NCBI RefSeq assembly: GCF_030812295.1
Contig: NZ_JAUSSK010000001.1
Span: 868,001 to 932,000 of the forward strand
Source: Luteibacter jiangsuensis
GTDB lineage: Bacteria > Pseudomonadota > Gammaproteobacteria > Xanthomonadales > Rhodanobacteraceae
DNA: 64,000 bases
Direction: 5' to 3'
Shown here: one piece after another, positions 29,449-37,252 of the stretch
Numbering within the stretch: position 1 is the first letter of the stretch
How the letters are laid out: each line of letters opens with the position of its first letter
Notes under the pieces: generated by a model
The model's input: only the letters and a program-made list of their open reading frames with translations
What the model was told of the DNA's origin: nothing
Databases searched by the model: none
Position numbers and translations under genes: made by a program

Positions 29449-30399
29449 TCAGGCGGACGCGGGGGACAGCGCCGCCTCGAGGTCGGCCGGGGTGCCGATG
29501 GCCTTGCCATCGATCGACTTGTCGATGCGCTTGATGAGGCCGGAAAGGACCTTACCCGGGCCGCATTCCATCGTCTGGACGATTCCCGCGGCGGCCAGCG
29601 CCTGCACGCACTCGGTCCAGCGCACCGGCAGGTAGAGCTGACGCATCAGTGCGCCACGGATGTCTTCGAGGGAGGCATGCACCCGGGCATCGGCGTTCTG
29701 GACCACCGGGATCGAAGGCAGGCGCCACTCCAGCGCGTCCATCGCTTCCCCGAGCTTGTCGGCCGCATCGCGCATGAGCATGCAATGCGAGGGCACGGAC
29801 ACGGCCAGCTTCACCGTCTTCTTCACCCCGAGCTCGGCCAGGCGGGCGAGCGCGCGATCCACCGCCTCGGCATGGCCGGCGATCACCAGCTGTCCGGGCG
29901 AGTTGTAGTTCGCCGGGGCGACGACCTGGCCCTGGGCGACTTCCTCGCAAACCTGCGCGATCTGCGCGTCGTCGCCGCCGAGGATGGCTGCCATGGCACC
30001 CACGCCGGCCGGCACCGCGGCCTGCATCAGGCGGCCGCGCTGGGCGACCAGGCCGGCCGCATCCCCCAGTGAAAGCGCGCCGGCGGCCACCAGGGCGCTG
30101 TACTCGCCCAGGCTATGGCCGGAAAGGTAGGCCGGCACCGTCCCACCCAGCTTCCGCCATACGCGCCAGACGGCGACGCTGGCGGCCAACAGGGCCGGCT
30201 GCGTGTTTTCCGTGCTGTTGAGGATGTCCTCGGGACCGTTCTGGCTGATATCCCAAAGATCGATGCCGGCGCCAGCCGAGGCTTCCTCGAAGGTGGCGCG
30301 GACTTCCCCGTGCGCCGCGGCCAGGTCGGCGAGCATGCCGACGGACTGCGAACCCTGACCGGGGAAAACGAAGGCGAGCGATGCGCTGGATGAGGTCAT
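29449..30399 (-). CDS. fabD: Malonyl-CoA-ACP transacylase
   Basis: The 316-residue enzyme loads malonyl groups onto ACP. The motif GQGSQ (14-18) and the nucleophile Ser96 in GHSLGEY are clear, with the catalytic His in VPSHCMLM. The start at 30399 (MTSSSASLAFVFPGQGSQ) is chosen because the extra upstream residues are not family-like. A REP element and a half element fill the gap to fabH. Confidence 0.95.
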   Translation of the reverse strand: MTSSSASLAFVFPGQGSQSVGMLADLAAAHGEVRATFEEASAGAGIDLWDISQNGPEDILNSTENTQPALLAASVAVWRVWRKLGGTVPAYLSGHSLGEYSALVAAGALSLGDAAGLVAQRGRLMQAAVPAGVGAMAAILGGDDAQIAQVCEEVAQGQVVAPANYNSPGQLVIAGHAEAVDRALARLAELGVKKTVKLAVSVPSHCMLMRDAADKLGEAMDALEWRLPSIPVVQNADARVHASLEDIRGALMRQLYLPVRWTECVQALAAAGIVQTMECGPGKVLSGLIKRIDKSIDGKAIGTPADLEAALSPASA

Positions 30400-30549
30400 G
30401 CGAAGCGATTCCGGTACTTCAAACCGCGCATGGTGCCAGCAACCCATGGGCCAATGCACCATTCGCGGGCGTGTGGAGCATGTCCGCCCCTGGGCACGAG
30501 GGCCGGTTTGGCGAGGGCCGCTTGGGGGCGCAGGGGCGGCAGGGCGAGG

Positions 30550-30630
30550 GTGGGAGCCGCTTCAGCGGCGATCCCGCGGCAGCGGGCAAGGTCGAGGCAA
30601 GCACCCATCGCCGACAAGGTCGGCTCCCAC
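30550..30630. repeat. REP/BIME element, copy B
   Basis: This 81-bp relative of the element at 5523-5604 has the same orientation and the same central hairpin. The right arm matches, but the left arm reads GTGGGAGCCGCTTCAGCGGCG. Its inner hairpin (GCCGCT-TC-AGCGGC) is still perfectly paired although the sequence differs from the GCCGAC/GTCGGC of the other arms. It lies in the 296-bp gap between fabH and fabD. Confidence 0.8.
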
Positions 30631-30662
30631 AAGAGCCTCCACCCCGGCAGATGCAAGCCCTG

Positions 30663-30688
30663 GTGGGAGCCGACCCGGTCGGCGATTC
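30663..30688. repeat. Solitary REP half-element
   Basis: GTGGGAGCCGACCCGGTCGG plus GCGATT forms a single REP unit with its own hairpin, eight bases from the fabH stop codon and 32 bp from copy B. Confidence 0.7.
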
Positions 30689-30695
30689 CGGCGGC

Positions 30696-31736
30696 CTAGT
30701 AGCGCAGCAGCGCCGAGGCCCAGGTGAAGCCGCCACCGAAGGCTTCCAGCAGCAGGTTCTGGCCACGCTGGACCTTGCCCGAGCGCACCGCGTAGTCGAG
30801 CGCGAGCGGCACGGAGCCCGACGACGTGTTGGCGTGCTTGTCCACCGTGACGATGACCCGGTCCATCGACATGTTCAGGCGCTTGGCCGTCGCTTCGATG
30901 ATGCGCAGGTTCGCCTGGTGAGGGATCAGCCAGTCGATCTCGTCTTCCTTCATGCCGGCGTCCTCGAGGGTCTCGCCCACCAGGGAATCCAGCGTCTTCA
31001 CCGCGACCTTGAAGACCTCGCGCCCGAGCATGTTGATGCGCACGCCGTGGTTGGGCTCGTCGGTGAACCCGGCGGACACGCCCACCGGATTGAACAGCAG
31101 GTGCTTGAATCCACCGTCGGCGCGCATGCGGGTGGTGAAGATGCCCGGCTCGTCCGAGGCCTCCAGCACCACGGCACCGGCACCGTCGCCGAACAGGACG
31201 CAGGTCTCGCGCTCGGTCCAGTCGACCATGCGGGTGAGCGTTTCGGCACCGATCACCAGGGCCTTCTTCGACTGGCCACTGCGCATGAAGGCATTGGCCA
31301 CGCCCAGGGCGTACACGAAGCCCGAGCACGCCGCGTTGACGTCGAACGCCGCGCAACCGTTGGCGCCCAACCGGTGCTGCACGAGGCAGGCGGTGGACGG
31401 GAAGATGATGTCGGGCGTGGTGGTGCCGAGCACGATGAGGTCGATCTCGGACGCCTTGACCCCGGCCGCCTCGAGCGCGCGCTGCGCGGCGAGGAAGGCG
31501 AGATCGCCGGTGGTTTCACCATCCGCCGCGATGTGGCGCTCGGTGATGCCGGTGCGCGTGCGGATCCACTCGTCGCTCGTATCGACGATCTTTTCGAGGT
31601 CGGCATTGGTCAGCACTTTCTCGGGAAGCGCACTGCCGGTACCGATGATGCGGGCGTATTTCAGAACCGTATCCCCATGTGAGGGAGGATTCGCCCGGAG
31701 CGGTGTCCGCCCCGGGGCCGGAAAGCTGGATGCCAC
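30696..31736 (-). CDS. fabH: Beta-ketoacyl-ACP synthase III
   Basis: The enzyme starts fatty acid synthesis by condensing acetyl-CoA with malonyl-ACP. Motifs are intact: the nucleophile in NAACSGFVYAL, the His in IPHQANLRIIEATAK and the Asn in ANTSSGSVPLAL. The start is odd. The only standard in-frame start is GTG 31736, in the tail of the rpmF terminator; it adds 24 residues rich in Pro and Arg that are unlike the family. Family length fits a start near 31664, where the codon is CTG; the nucleophile would then be Cys113, as expected. Both the coordinate and the N-terminus are therefore provisional. Confidence 0.9.
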   Translation of the reverse strand: MASSFPAPGRTPLRANPPSHGDTVLKYARIIGTGSALPEKVLTNADLEKIVDTSDEWIRTRTGITERHIAADGETTGDLAFLAAQRALEAAGVKASEIDLIVLGTTTPDIIFPSTACLVQHRLGANGCAAFDVNAACSGFVYALGVANAFMRSGQSKKALVIGAETLTRMVDWTERETCVLFGDGAGAVVLEASDEPGIFTTRMRADGGFKHLLFNPVGVSAGFTDEPNHGVRINMLGREVFKVAVKTLDSLVGETLEDAGMKEDEIDWLIPHQANLRIIEATAKRLNMSMDRVIVTVDKHANTSSGSVPLALDYAVRSGKVQRGQNLLLEAFGGGFTWASALLRY

Positions 31737-31742
31737 AAATGC

Positions 31743-31763
31743 AAAACGGCGCGTTACCGCGCC
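31743..31763 (-). terminator. Terminator-like hairpin after rpmF
   Basis: GGCGCG (31748-31753) and CGCGCC (31758-31763) pair around a 4-base loop; GTTTTG follows on the minus strand. It lies 33 bases after the rpmF stop. Confidence 0.5.
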
Positions 31764-31796
31764 GCCTGCGTTGTGATCTTCCCCAAGGTAGGGAGA

Positions 31797-31991
31797 TCAG
31801 TCCTCGACTTCAACCGCGCCGCGGGTGTCGATGACCTTCTTGCCACGGTAGAAGCCATCCTTGGTCACGTGGTGACGCAGGTGGACTTCGCCGCTCGTCG
31901 GATCGGTCGACAGTTGCACGGTCTTCAGCGCATCGTGCGAACGACGCATGCCGCGGGTGGACGGGGTCTTGCGGCTTTTGGCAACGGCCAT
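31797..31991 (-). CDS. rpmF: 50S ribosomal protein L32
   Basis: A 64-residue L32 with the typical start [20 protein letters not shown]. It lacks the paired CxxC motifs, so it is the zinc-free form. It lies 18 bp after yceD, the conserved yceD-rpmF pair. No plsX follows, as it does in many gammaproteobacteria; fabH is next. Confidence 0.96.
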   Translation of the reverse strand: MAVAKSRKTPSTRGMRRSHDALKTVQLSTDPTSGEVHLRHHVTKDGFYRGKKVIDTRGAVEVED

Positions 31992-32009
31992 GACAAATCT
32001 CCAGCGAAA

Positions 32010-32525
32010 TTACTTTATGAGTCCGCGGAGTGCCGCGAACGGGTTTTCAGATGTTTCCTGCGAGGGTGTTTCGTCCTCGCCGGGTCCGGTTACGTCGTCG
32101 GGCAACTCGTGATCCGGGTTCACCGGGACCAGGGGCAGCGCCAACAGCAGTTCATCTTCGATCGTCGCGACCAGGTCGAGCTTGCCGTCCTGTTCGACCA
32201 GCAGCGCCTCGTAGCCCGGGGGCAGCGAAGCCTCTTCACTTTCCTCGACGATCAGTCCGAGACGGGCATCGACCTCCACCGGCAACTGGAAGGGCTCCAG
32301 TGAACGCTGGCAGATCAGCGTCAGCTGGGCTTTCGCAAGCACGGCCACGTAGGCGATACCGAATTCGTCGCGACCGAAATCCAGCGTGTAGGTTACGACT
32401 CCCTCGGGAGACGCGACCACCTCTCCGAGACGCTTGAATGCGGACACGGGGAGCTGACCCTGGAACGAACGCCGCGCACGAACCTCGCGCCAAGCGTCCA
32501 CGGACGATGGCAAAGTCACGGACAT
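32010..32525 (-). CDS. yceD: YceD/DUF177 family protein
   Basis: The 171-residue protein belongs to the YceD family, required for normal 23S rRNA accumulation and usually encoded before rpmF, as here. The central stretch LTLICQRSLEPFQLPVE matches the family CQRCLEP motif, but the second Cys is Ser in this protein. The acidic tail (PGEDETPSQ) ends in NPFAALRGLIK, the conserved C-terminus. A good promoter lies so close that the transcript may be almost leaderless. Confidence 0.92.
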   Translation of the reverse strand: MSVTLPSSVDAWREVRARRSFQGQLPVSAFKRLGEVVASPEGVVTYTLDFGRDEFGIAYVAVLAKAQLTLICQRSLEPFQLPVEVDARLGLIVEESEEASLPPGYEALLVEQDGKLDLVATIEDELLLALPLVPVNPDHELPDDVTGPGEDETPSQETSENPFAALRGLIK

Positions 32526-32534
32526 AATCGTGAA

Positions 32535-32563
32535 ATGGTAGGCATCAACACCCTTGAAGTCAA
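32535..32563 (-). promoter_or_regulatory. Promoter of yceD-rpmF
   Basis: Minus-strand TTGACT (32558-32563) and TACCAT (32535-32540) are separated by 17 bases. The -10 element ends nine bases before the yceD ATG, so transcription would begin about three bases before the start codon. Confidence 0.6.
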
Positions 32564-32682
32564 CCGGTTAGGTCGTCGGCATCCAGGAACGGCGCGCTTT
32601 TGCGCAGTGTCGGGACTTTCGGGCAGACTCGCTTCCTTCCGGCCAGTTTGCCGCAGCACGCCCACCAGGGGGAAGAGGTCGC

Positions 32683-33129
32683 GTGTTTTCCTTTGCCTAT
32701 TATGCACTTGCCGGGTTGATCGTCGTCGCCTTGGGTTTGTGCGCGTGGACGGTACGGCACCAGCGTTCGCGGCGCCGGCATGGCGCCCTGCAAGATCTCA
32801 TGGACAATGCCGACCGCCTGGAGTCCGATCTCAAGGACTGCCGCGACCGCTTGCAGCGAGCCCATGCCGTCATGTCGGTCAGCCCCGACCTGCCCGCCAC
32901 CGGCGAGGTCGAAGCCCAGCAAGCGGTCGACTCGGGGCTGCGCGCCCTGCTCCAGCAGCGCCTGTGGATCCGCGACCGGGCACCGGATGCCAGCCAGCGT
33001 GAACTGGACGAGGCGGTGGACGCCCTGGTCCGGGCCCGGCATCAACTGGAACCGCGGTTGCGTGCTCTCGACGATGCGCAGACGGCGCTCGATACCGCCG
33101 TGCGCGAACATATCCACAAGGAGTTCTGA
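32683..33129 (+). CDS. Small membrane-anchored coiled-coil protein, function unknown
   Basis: I do not recognise a family. The 148-residue protein starts with GTG (GAGG four bases upstream), has one membrane helix (about residues 5-22, YYALAGLIVVALGLCAW), a basic stop-transfer (RHQRSRRRH), then about 115 residues of charged helix likely to form coiled coil. It is read just ahead of maf (2 bp gap) and diverges from yceD. The orientation signals suggest the coiled coil is cytoplasmic. Confidence 0.7.
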   Translation: MFSFAYYALAGLIVVALGLCAWTVRHQRSRRRHGALQDLMDNADRLESDLKDCRDRLQRAHAVMSVSPDLPATGEVEAQQAVDSGLRALLQQRLWIRDRAPDASQRELDEAVDALVRARHQLEPRLRALDDAQTALDTAVREHIHKEF

Positions 33130-33131
33130 CC

Positions 33132-33716
33132 GTGTCGCCGCAAGCCACCATCGTCCTCGCCTCCACCTCGCCCTACCGCGCCAGCCTGTTGCGGCGACTG
33201 CTCGAACACTTCGAGCAAGCCTCGCCGGGCACCGATGAAGCCGCCTTCCCGGGCGAGCGTCCCGGCGCCCGGGCGGCCCGCCTGGCAGAGGCCAAGGCAC
33301 GCGCGGTGGCGGAGATACGTCCGGGCGCGGTCGTGATCGGCTCGGACCAGGTCGCCGACCTCGATGGCACCGTGCTGGACAAACCGGTCACGGTGCACGC
33401 GGCACACAAGCAACTGGCGGCCAGTTCGGGCCGCGAAGTGATCTTCCATACGGCGGTCTGCGTGATCGACCTGCGGGGGGACGCGACAACGCATGTCGAC
33501 GAGACCCGGGTGCGTTTCCGCGAACTGAGCGCGGAAGACATCGCCCGTTATGTCGAACGCGAACGGCCCCTCGATTGCGCGGGAAGCTTCAAGTGCGAGG
33601 GTCTGGGCATCGCCTTGTTCGAACGTATCGACAATGAAGACCCGACGGCGCTGGTCGGCTTGCCGTTGATCGCCACCTCACGATTGCTGCGCGCCGCCGG
33701 GGTCGTTCTTCCGTAG
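33132..33716 (+). CDS. yceF: Maf-family nucleotide pyrophosphatase (YceF type)
   Basis: The 194-residue protein follows the YceF subgroup that hydrolyses m7GTP: LASTSPYR at the start, IGSDQVADLDG, and LDCAGSFKCEGLGIALFERI with NEDPTALVGLPLIA. The canonical Maf residues (Ser and Arg of the first loop, Asp of GSDQ, Glu in KCEG) are present. It starts with GTG. In related bacteria it lies next to yceD-rpmF, as here, but divergently. Confidence 0.93.
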   Translation: MSPQATIVLASTSPYRASLLRRLLEHFEQASPGTDEAAFPGERPGARAARLAEAKARAVAEIRPGAVVIGSDQVADLDGTVLDKPVTVHAAHKQLAASSGREVIFHTAVCVIDLRGDATTHVDETRVRFRELSAEDIARYVERERPLDCAGSFKCEGLGIALFERIDNEDPTALVGLPLIATSRLLRAAGVVLP

Positions 33717-33729
33717 GTTTTCGCGAACG

Positions 33730-35349
33730 CTACGGCGCCAACGACGCCCGATAGGCGGAGGTCCACACCACGCAAGCGTCGGGATCGCTCGACGAACCGC
33801 GCATCGCACGCGCGGTGGCCGCGTACAACGCGAAACGCCGCCGTCCATCGAAGCGATCCACCCGTTCCAGTGGTGCCGTGACCTCCACCCGCGAACAGAC
33901 CGAGCCCAGCCAGTCCCTCTTCTCGCGCTCCCGTAGCGCCGTTTCGTCGACCACGAGCAGGAGAGGCTGTCCGGCATGCGTCGCGAGCGCCGACTCGTCG
34001 AGCCGCCAGGCCGCGAGTTGTGGCGCGCGCCCATGCTTGACGTTCAAGGGGCTGTCCAGCGAATACACCTCGCGCGCACCACCCAACGCGAAGCGCAGCT
34101 CCGCCGCGAGCATGAAGTTATCGGCCACGACGATCGCCCCTGGCCGAAGGGCGATCTGCTTGCGGACTGCCTGCGCGCTTTCGCTCCAGCCGGTGAAGTT
34201 CGAGGGGAATGCCTTGACGCCGGCGAGACGTGCCGCGCCATCCTTCGAAGCCGCCAGCCCGAGATAGCCCAGGCCAGCCGCGAGCCCGAAGCCGGCGAGC
34301 ACGAATCCCGCGAGCGCCGTCCGCCGCCAGGCCGGGGAGGCATCGCGAAGCAGGCCCGGCAGAATGGCGCAGATCAACACATATCCCGGCAGCGGCCAGT
34401 GCACGCGGAAGCGTATGTCGTCCGCGAAGAGGCCGAGCACGAAGTACGCCACGACGAAGGTGCCGGCGATGGTCGCCACCGCGTCGAAAGGCGCCTCATC
34501 GCGTCGCCGCCACGATCGCCACAGTGCCCACAGCATCACCACCCATGCCACGGGAGTGCAGGTGATCGCCTGCTCGAGCGGCTGCACCAGGGCATCGGCG
34601 TGGAAGCGCCATGGGTTCCTTTCGACGACCTGGAACGCGATCCCCGCCCCTTGCGACCCCAGGTTGTAGAAGATGAGCGGCAGCAGGCCGATGGAGGCGA
34701 TCGCCGATGCCAGCCACAGGCCGGGCCTCGACCATTGCGCGCGGCCACGCGGCATGGCGAGCAGGAAGATCGCCCCGGCAAGCATCGCCATCGCGGCCCG
34801 GTAATGCGTGGCCCATGCGATGGCGAGCCCCAGGCCAAGCCATGCCCAGTCGCGGAGCCGGTCGGTTTCCAGCGCCGCGAGCAGACCCCGTGTCGCCAGC
34901 ACGATGGCGAAGGTGAGGGGCACGTCCGGCAGCGCCAGCACGCCTAGGCTTCCCACCAATGGCAACACGAGCGCGAAGGTGGCCGCCTGCCAGCGCTCCA
35001 CTTCCCCACCGTAGCGTCTTGCGATGGCGGCCACTTGCCACGGCACGCAGGCGCCGATAAGCAGGAACGGCAGACGCATGGCGAGAAGGCCATGGCCCAG
35101 CACACCCTCGGAAAGGGCGATCAACCATGCGGTAAGTGGCGGAAGGTCGCTATAGCCCCACGCTGGCGCGAGGCTCTCCTGCCAATAGAACGCTTCGTCA
35201 CCGAAGGGCGACAACGTGCACGCTATGACCAGCTTGGCGATGAGGGACACGGTTAGCAGGACGAAGAACATGCCTCGCCAGGATCGCGCCGGCACCGCTA
35301 CACTCGGACGCTCACTCATCGACATGGCCAGGACGGGGGGCAGACGCAT
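33730..35349 (-). CDS. ArnT/PMT-like membrane glycosyltransferase
   Basis: The 539-residue protein has about 10-11 membrane helices and the GT-C catalytic region: the acidic pair in FGDEAFYWQ near residue 50 and GYSDLPPLTAW after it, then a C-terminal soluble domain. Such enzymes move sugars from polyprenyl phosphate to lipids or proteins at the outer face of the inner membrane. Three ATGs (35349, 35325, 35319) are possible and none has a clear Shine-Dalgarno; the last leaves more room for the divergent moxR gene. Confidence 0.85.
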   Translation of the reverse strand: MRLPPVLAMSMSERPSVAVPARSWRGMFFVLLTVSLIAKLVIACTLSPFGDEAFYWQESLAPAWGYSDLPPLTAWLIALSEGVLGHGLLAMRLPFLLIGACVPWQVAAIARRYGGEVERWQAATFALVLPLVGSLGVLALPDVPLTFAIVLATRGLLAALETDRLRDWAWLGLGLAIAWATHYRAAMAMLAGAIFLLAMPRGRAQWSRPGLWLASAIASIGLLPLIFYNLGSQGAGIAFQVVERNPWRFHADALVQPLEQAITCTPVAWVVMLWALWRSWRRRDEAPFDAVATIAGTFVVAYFVLGLFADDIRFRVHWPLPGYVLICAILPGLLRDASPAWRRTALAGFVLAGFGLAAGLGYLGLAASKDGAARLAGVKAFPSNFTGWSESAQAVRKQIALRPGAIVVADNFMLAAELRFALGGAREVYSLDSPLNVKHGRAPQLAAWRLDESALATHAGQPLLLVVDETALREREKRDWLGSVCSRVEVTAPLERVDRFDGRRRFALYAATARAMRGSSSDPDACVVWTSAYRASLAP

Positions 35350-35354
35350 CGATC

Positions 35355-36296
35355 ATGTCCGCGACGAATCCACTCCACGATGAAATGCTCCGGCATCGCC
35401 TGGATGCCGCCCTGGCCCAGGTCAACGGGGTGCTGCTGGGCAAGCCTCGCCAGGTAAAGCTGGCCTTCACCTGCCTCATCGCGGGCGGGCACCTGCTGCT
35501 GGAGGACGTACCCGGGGTAGGCAAGACCACGCTCGCGCATGCGCTGGCCGCTACGTTCGATCTCGACTTCCAGCGCATCCAGTTCACCAGTGACCTCCTG
35601 CCATCGGACATTATCGGGGTCAGCGTGTACGAGCGCGAGACCGGCGAATTCCGTTTCCATCCCGGTTCCATCTTCACCAGCCTGCTGCTCGCCGACGAGA
35701 TCAACCGGGCGACACCGAAATCGCAGAGCGCCCTGCTCGAAGCGATGGCCGAAGGCCAGGTCACCGTCGACGGTGTCACCCGCGAACTGCCGCGTCCCTT
35801 CTTCGTCGTGGCCACGCAGAACCCGCTCGACCTGGCCGGTACCTTCCCCTTGCCCGATTCGCAGCTGGATCGCTTCATGCTGCGGCTCAGCCTCGATTAC
35901 CCCGACCCCGCCGCGGAACGCGCCCTGCTCACCGGCGAGGACCGCCGCGACATGATGGCTTCGCTCACGCCGCGCCTCGACATCGCGGCGATCAGACAGC
36001 TGCACGCGGCGGCACAGTCGGTGAAGGTGAGCCCCACTTTGCTCGATTACCTGCAAGCATTGCTTGCCGCCAGCCGGAAACACAACGAGGTGCGCGTCGG
36101 CCTTTCGCCCCGCGCCGGCCTGGCCCTGCTCGCCGCGTCGCGTTCGTGGGCCTTGTTGAGCGGTCGCGACTACGTGATTCCGGAAGACCTGCAGACCGTC
36201 TTCGTGCCGGCCGCCGCGCACCGCCTCGTCCCCGGCCGTGGCAGCCACCGCGAAGCCATCGCGCGATCCATCCTGGCCGAAACCGCGGTGCCCTGA
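35355..36296 (+). CDS. MoxR-family AAA+ ATPase
   Basis: This 313-residue ATPase has Walker A in EDVPGVGKTTLA (about 51-61), Walker B in LLLADEINRATPKSQ, and sensor regions TQNPLDLAGTFPLP and LSPRAGLALL. MoxR proteins act as chaperone-like remodelling ATPases for partner proteins. The genes that follow, DUF58 and a membrane transglutaminase, are the usual partners. The stop overlaps the next start as TGATG. Confidence 0.93.
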   Translation: MSATNPLHDEMLRHRLDAALAQVNGVLLGKPRQVKLAFTCLIAGGHLLLEDVPGVGKTTLAHALAATFDLDFQRIQFTSDLLPSDIIGVSVYERETGEFRFHPGSIFTSLLLADEINRATPKSQSALLEAMAEGQVTVDGVTRELPRPFFVVATQNPLDLAGTFPLPDSQLDRFMLRLSLDYPDPAAERALLTGEDRRDMMASLTPRLDIAAIRQLHAAAQSVKVSPTLLDYLQALLAASRKHNEVRVGLSPRAGLALLAASRSWALLSGRDYVIPEDLQTVFVPAAAHRLVPGRGSHREAIARSILAETAVP

Positions 36297-37252
36297 TGCC
36301 GCCACGGGTCCAGCGGCTGTTCGCCTGGGCGGAACGCCGCCTGCCTTCGCTGACCCGGTTGCGCCAACGCGAACCCCTGCCCATCCAGTTGCACCGCCGG
36401 CGCATCTACATCGTGCCGACCGGTTTCGGCGTGGGCTTCTCCGTGCTGCTCGGCGTGATGCTGGTGGGTTCGCTCAACTACGCCAACAACGCGGCGCTGA
36501 TGCTCACGTGCCTGCTTGGCGCCGCCACCGCCGGCAGCATGCTCGTGGCCTTTCGCGTGCTCAACGGCCTGACCATCGGCGGCCTCCGCGCCGGAACCGC
36601 ACGTGCCGGAGAGCCCATCCGGGTGTCGCTCGACATCGGCGCCAGCCAGCGCGAACGCATGGCGGTGCGCCTCGATATCCAGGGTCGGGAGCACGTTTTC
36701 GTCGTACCTGCCGGTGCCGCCACGACCGTGGAATTCGACCTGCCCACGGAGTTCCGCGGATGGCTGGCACTGCCACGCATGCGCGTGCACAGCCGCTGGC
36801 CGCTGGGCATGTTCCGCGTATGGAGCTGGCTCCATCCCGATCGCACCGTGCTCGTCTATCCGCGCCCCGAAGCGCTCGGTCCCAAGCCCTTCGAACCGCG
36901 CGGCGATGCCGACCGCGGACGACCGCGCGCCGGCGACGAGCTGGCCGCCCTGCGCGACTACCGGCCGGGCGATCCCCGCCGGCAGATCGCCTGGAAGTTG
37001 AGCGCGCGCCACCATGGCCTGCTGGTGAAGGATCTCGAGCAACCCGCCCCCCAGGAAGACTGGCGGCTGGATTGGGATGGCATGCATGGCCTCGACGACG
37101 AATCGCGCATCGCGCGCCTCGCCCGGTGGATCGACGAGGCGAGGGAAACCGGCAGGCGCTGGAGCCTGAAACTGCCGGACGGGTATTTCGATGTCGCCCA
37201 GGGTGACGAGCACTACCACCGTTGCATGACCGCCCTGGCGCTGCGGCCATGA
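36296..37252 (+). CDS. DUF58 domain protein
   Basis: The 318-residue protein has two membrane helices near residues 40-85 (GFGVGFSVLLGVMLVGSLNY and ALMLTCLLGAATAG), a beta-rich middle, then the DUF58 signature DYRPGDPRRQIAWKLSAR. DUF58 resembles von Willebrand A domains. It links the MoxR ATPase and the transglutaminase, coupled to both by overlapping stop and start codons. Confidence 0.92.
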   Translation: MPPRVQRLFAWAERRLPSLTRLRQREPLPIQLHRRRIYIVPTGFGVGFSVLLGVMLVGSLNYANNAALMLTCLLGAATAGSMLVAFRVLNGLTIGGLRAGTARAGEPIRVSLDIGASQRERMAVRLDIQGREHVFVVPAGAATTVEFDLPTEFRGWLALPRMRVHSRWPLGMFRVWSWLHPDRTVLVYPRPEALGPKPFEPRGDADRGRPRAGDELAALRDYRPGDPRRQIAWKLSARHHGLLVKDLEQPAPQEDWRLDWDGMHGLDDESRIARLARWIDEARETGRRWSLKLPDGYFDVAQGDEHYHRCMTALALRP

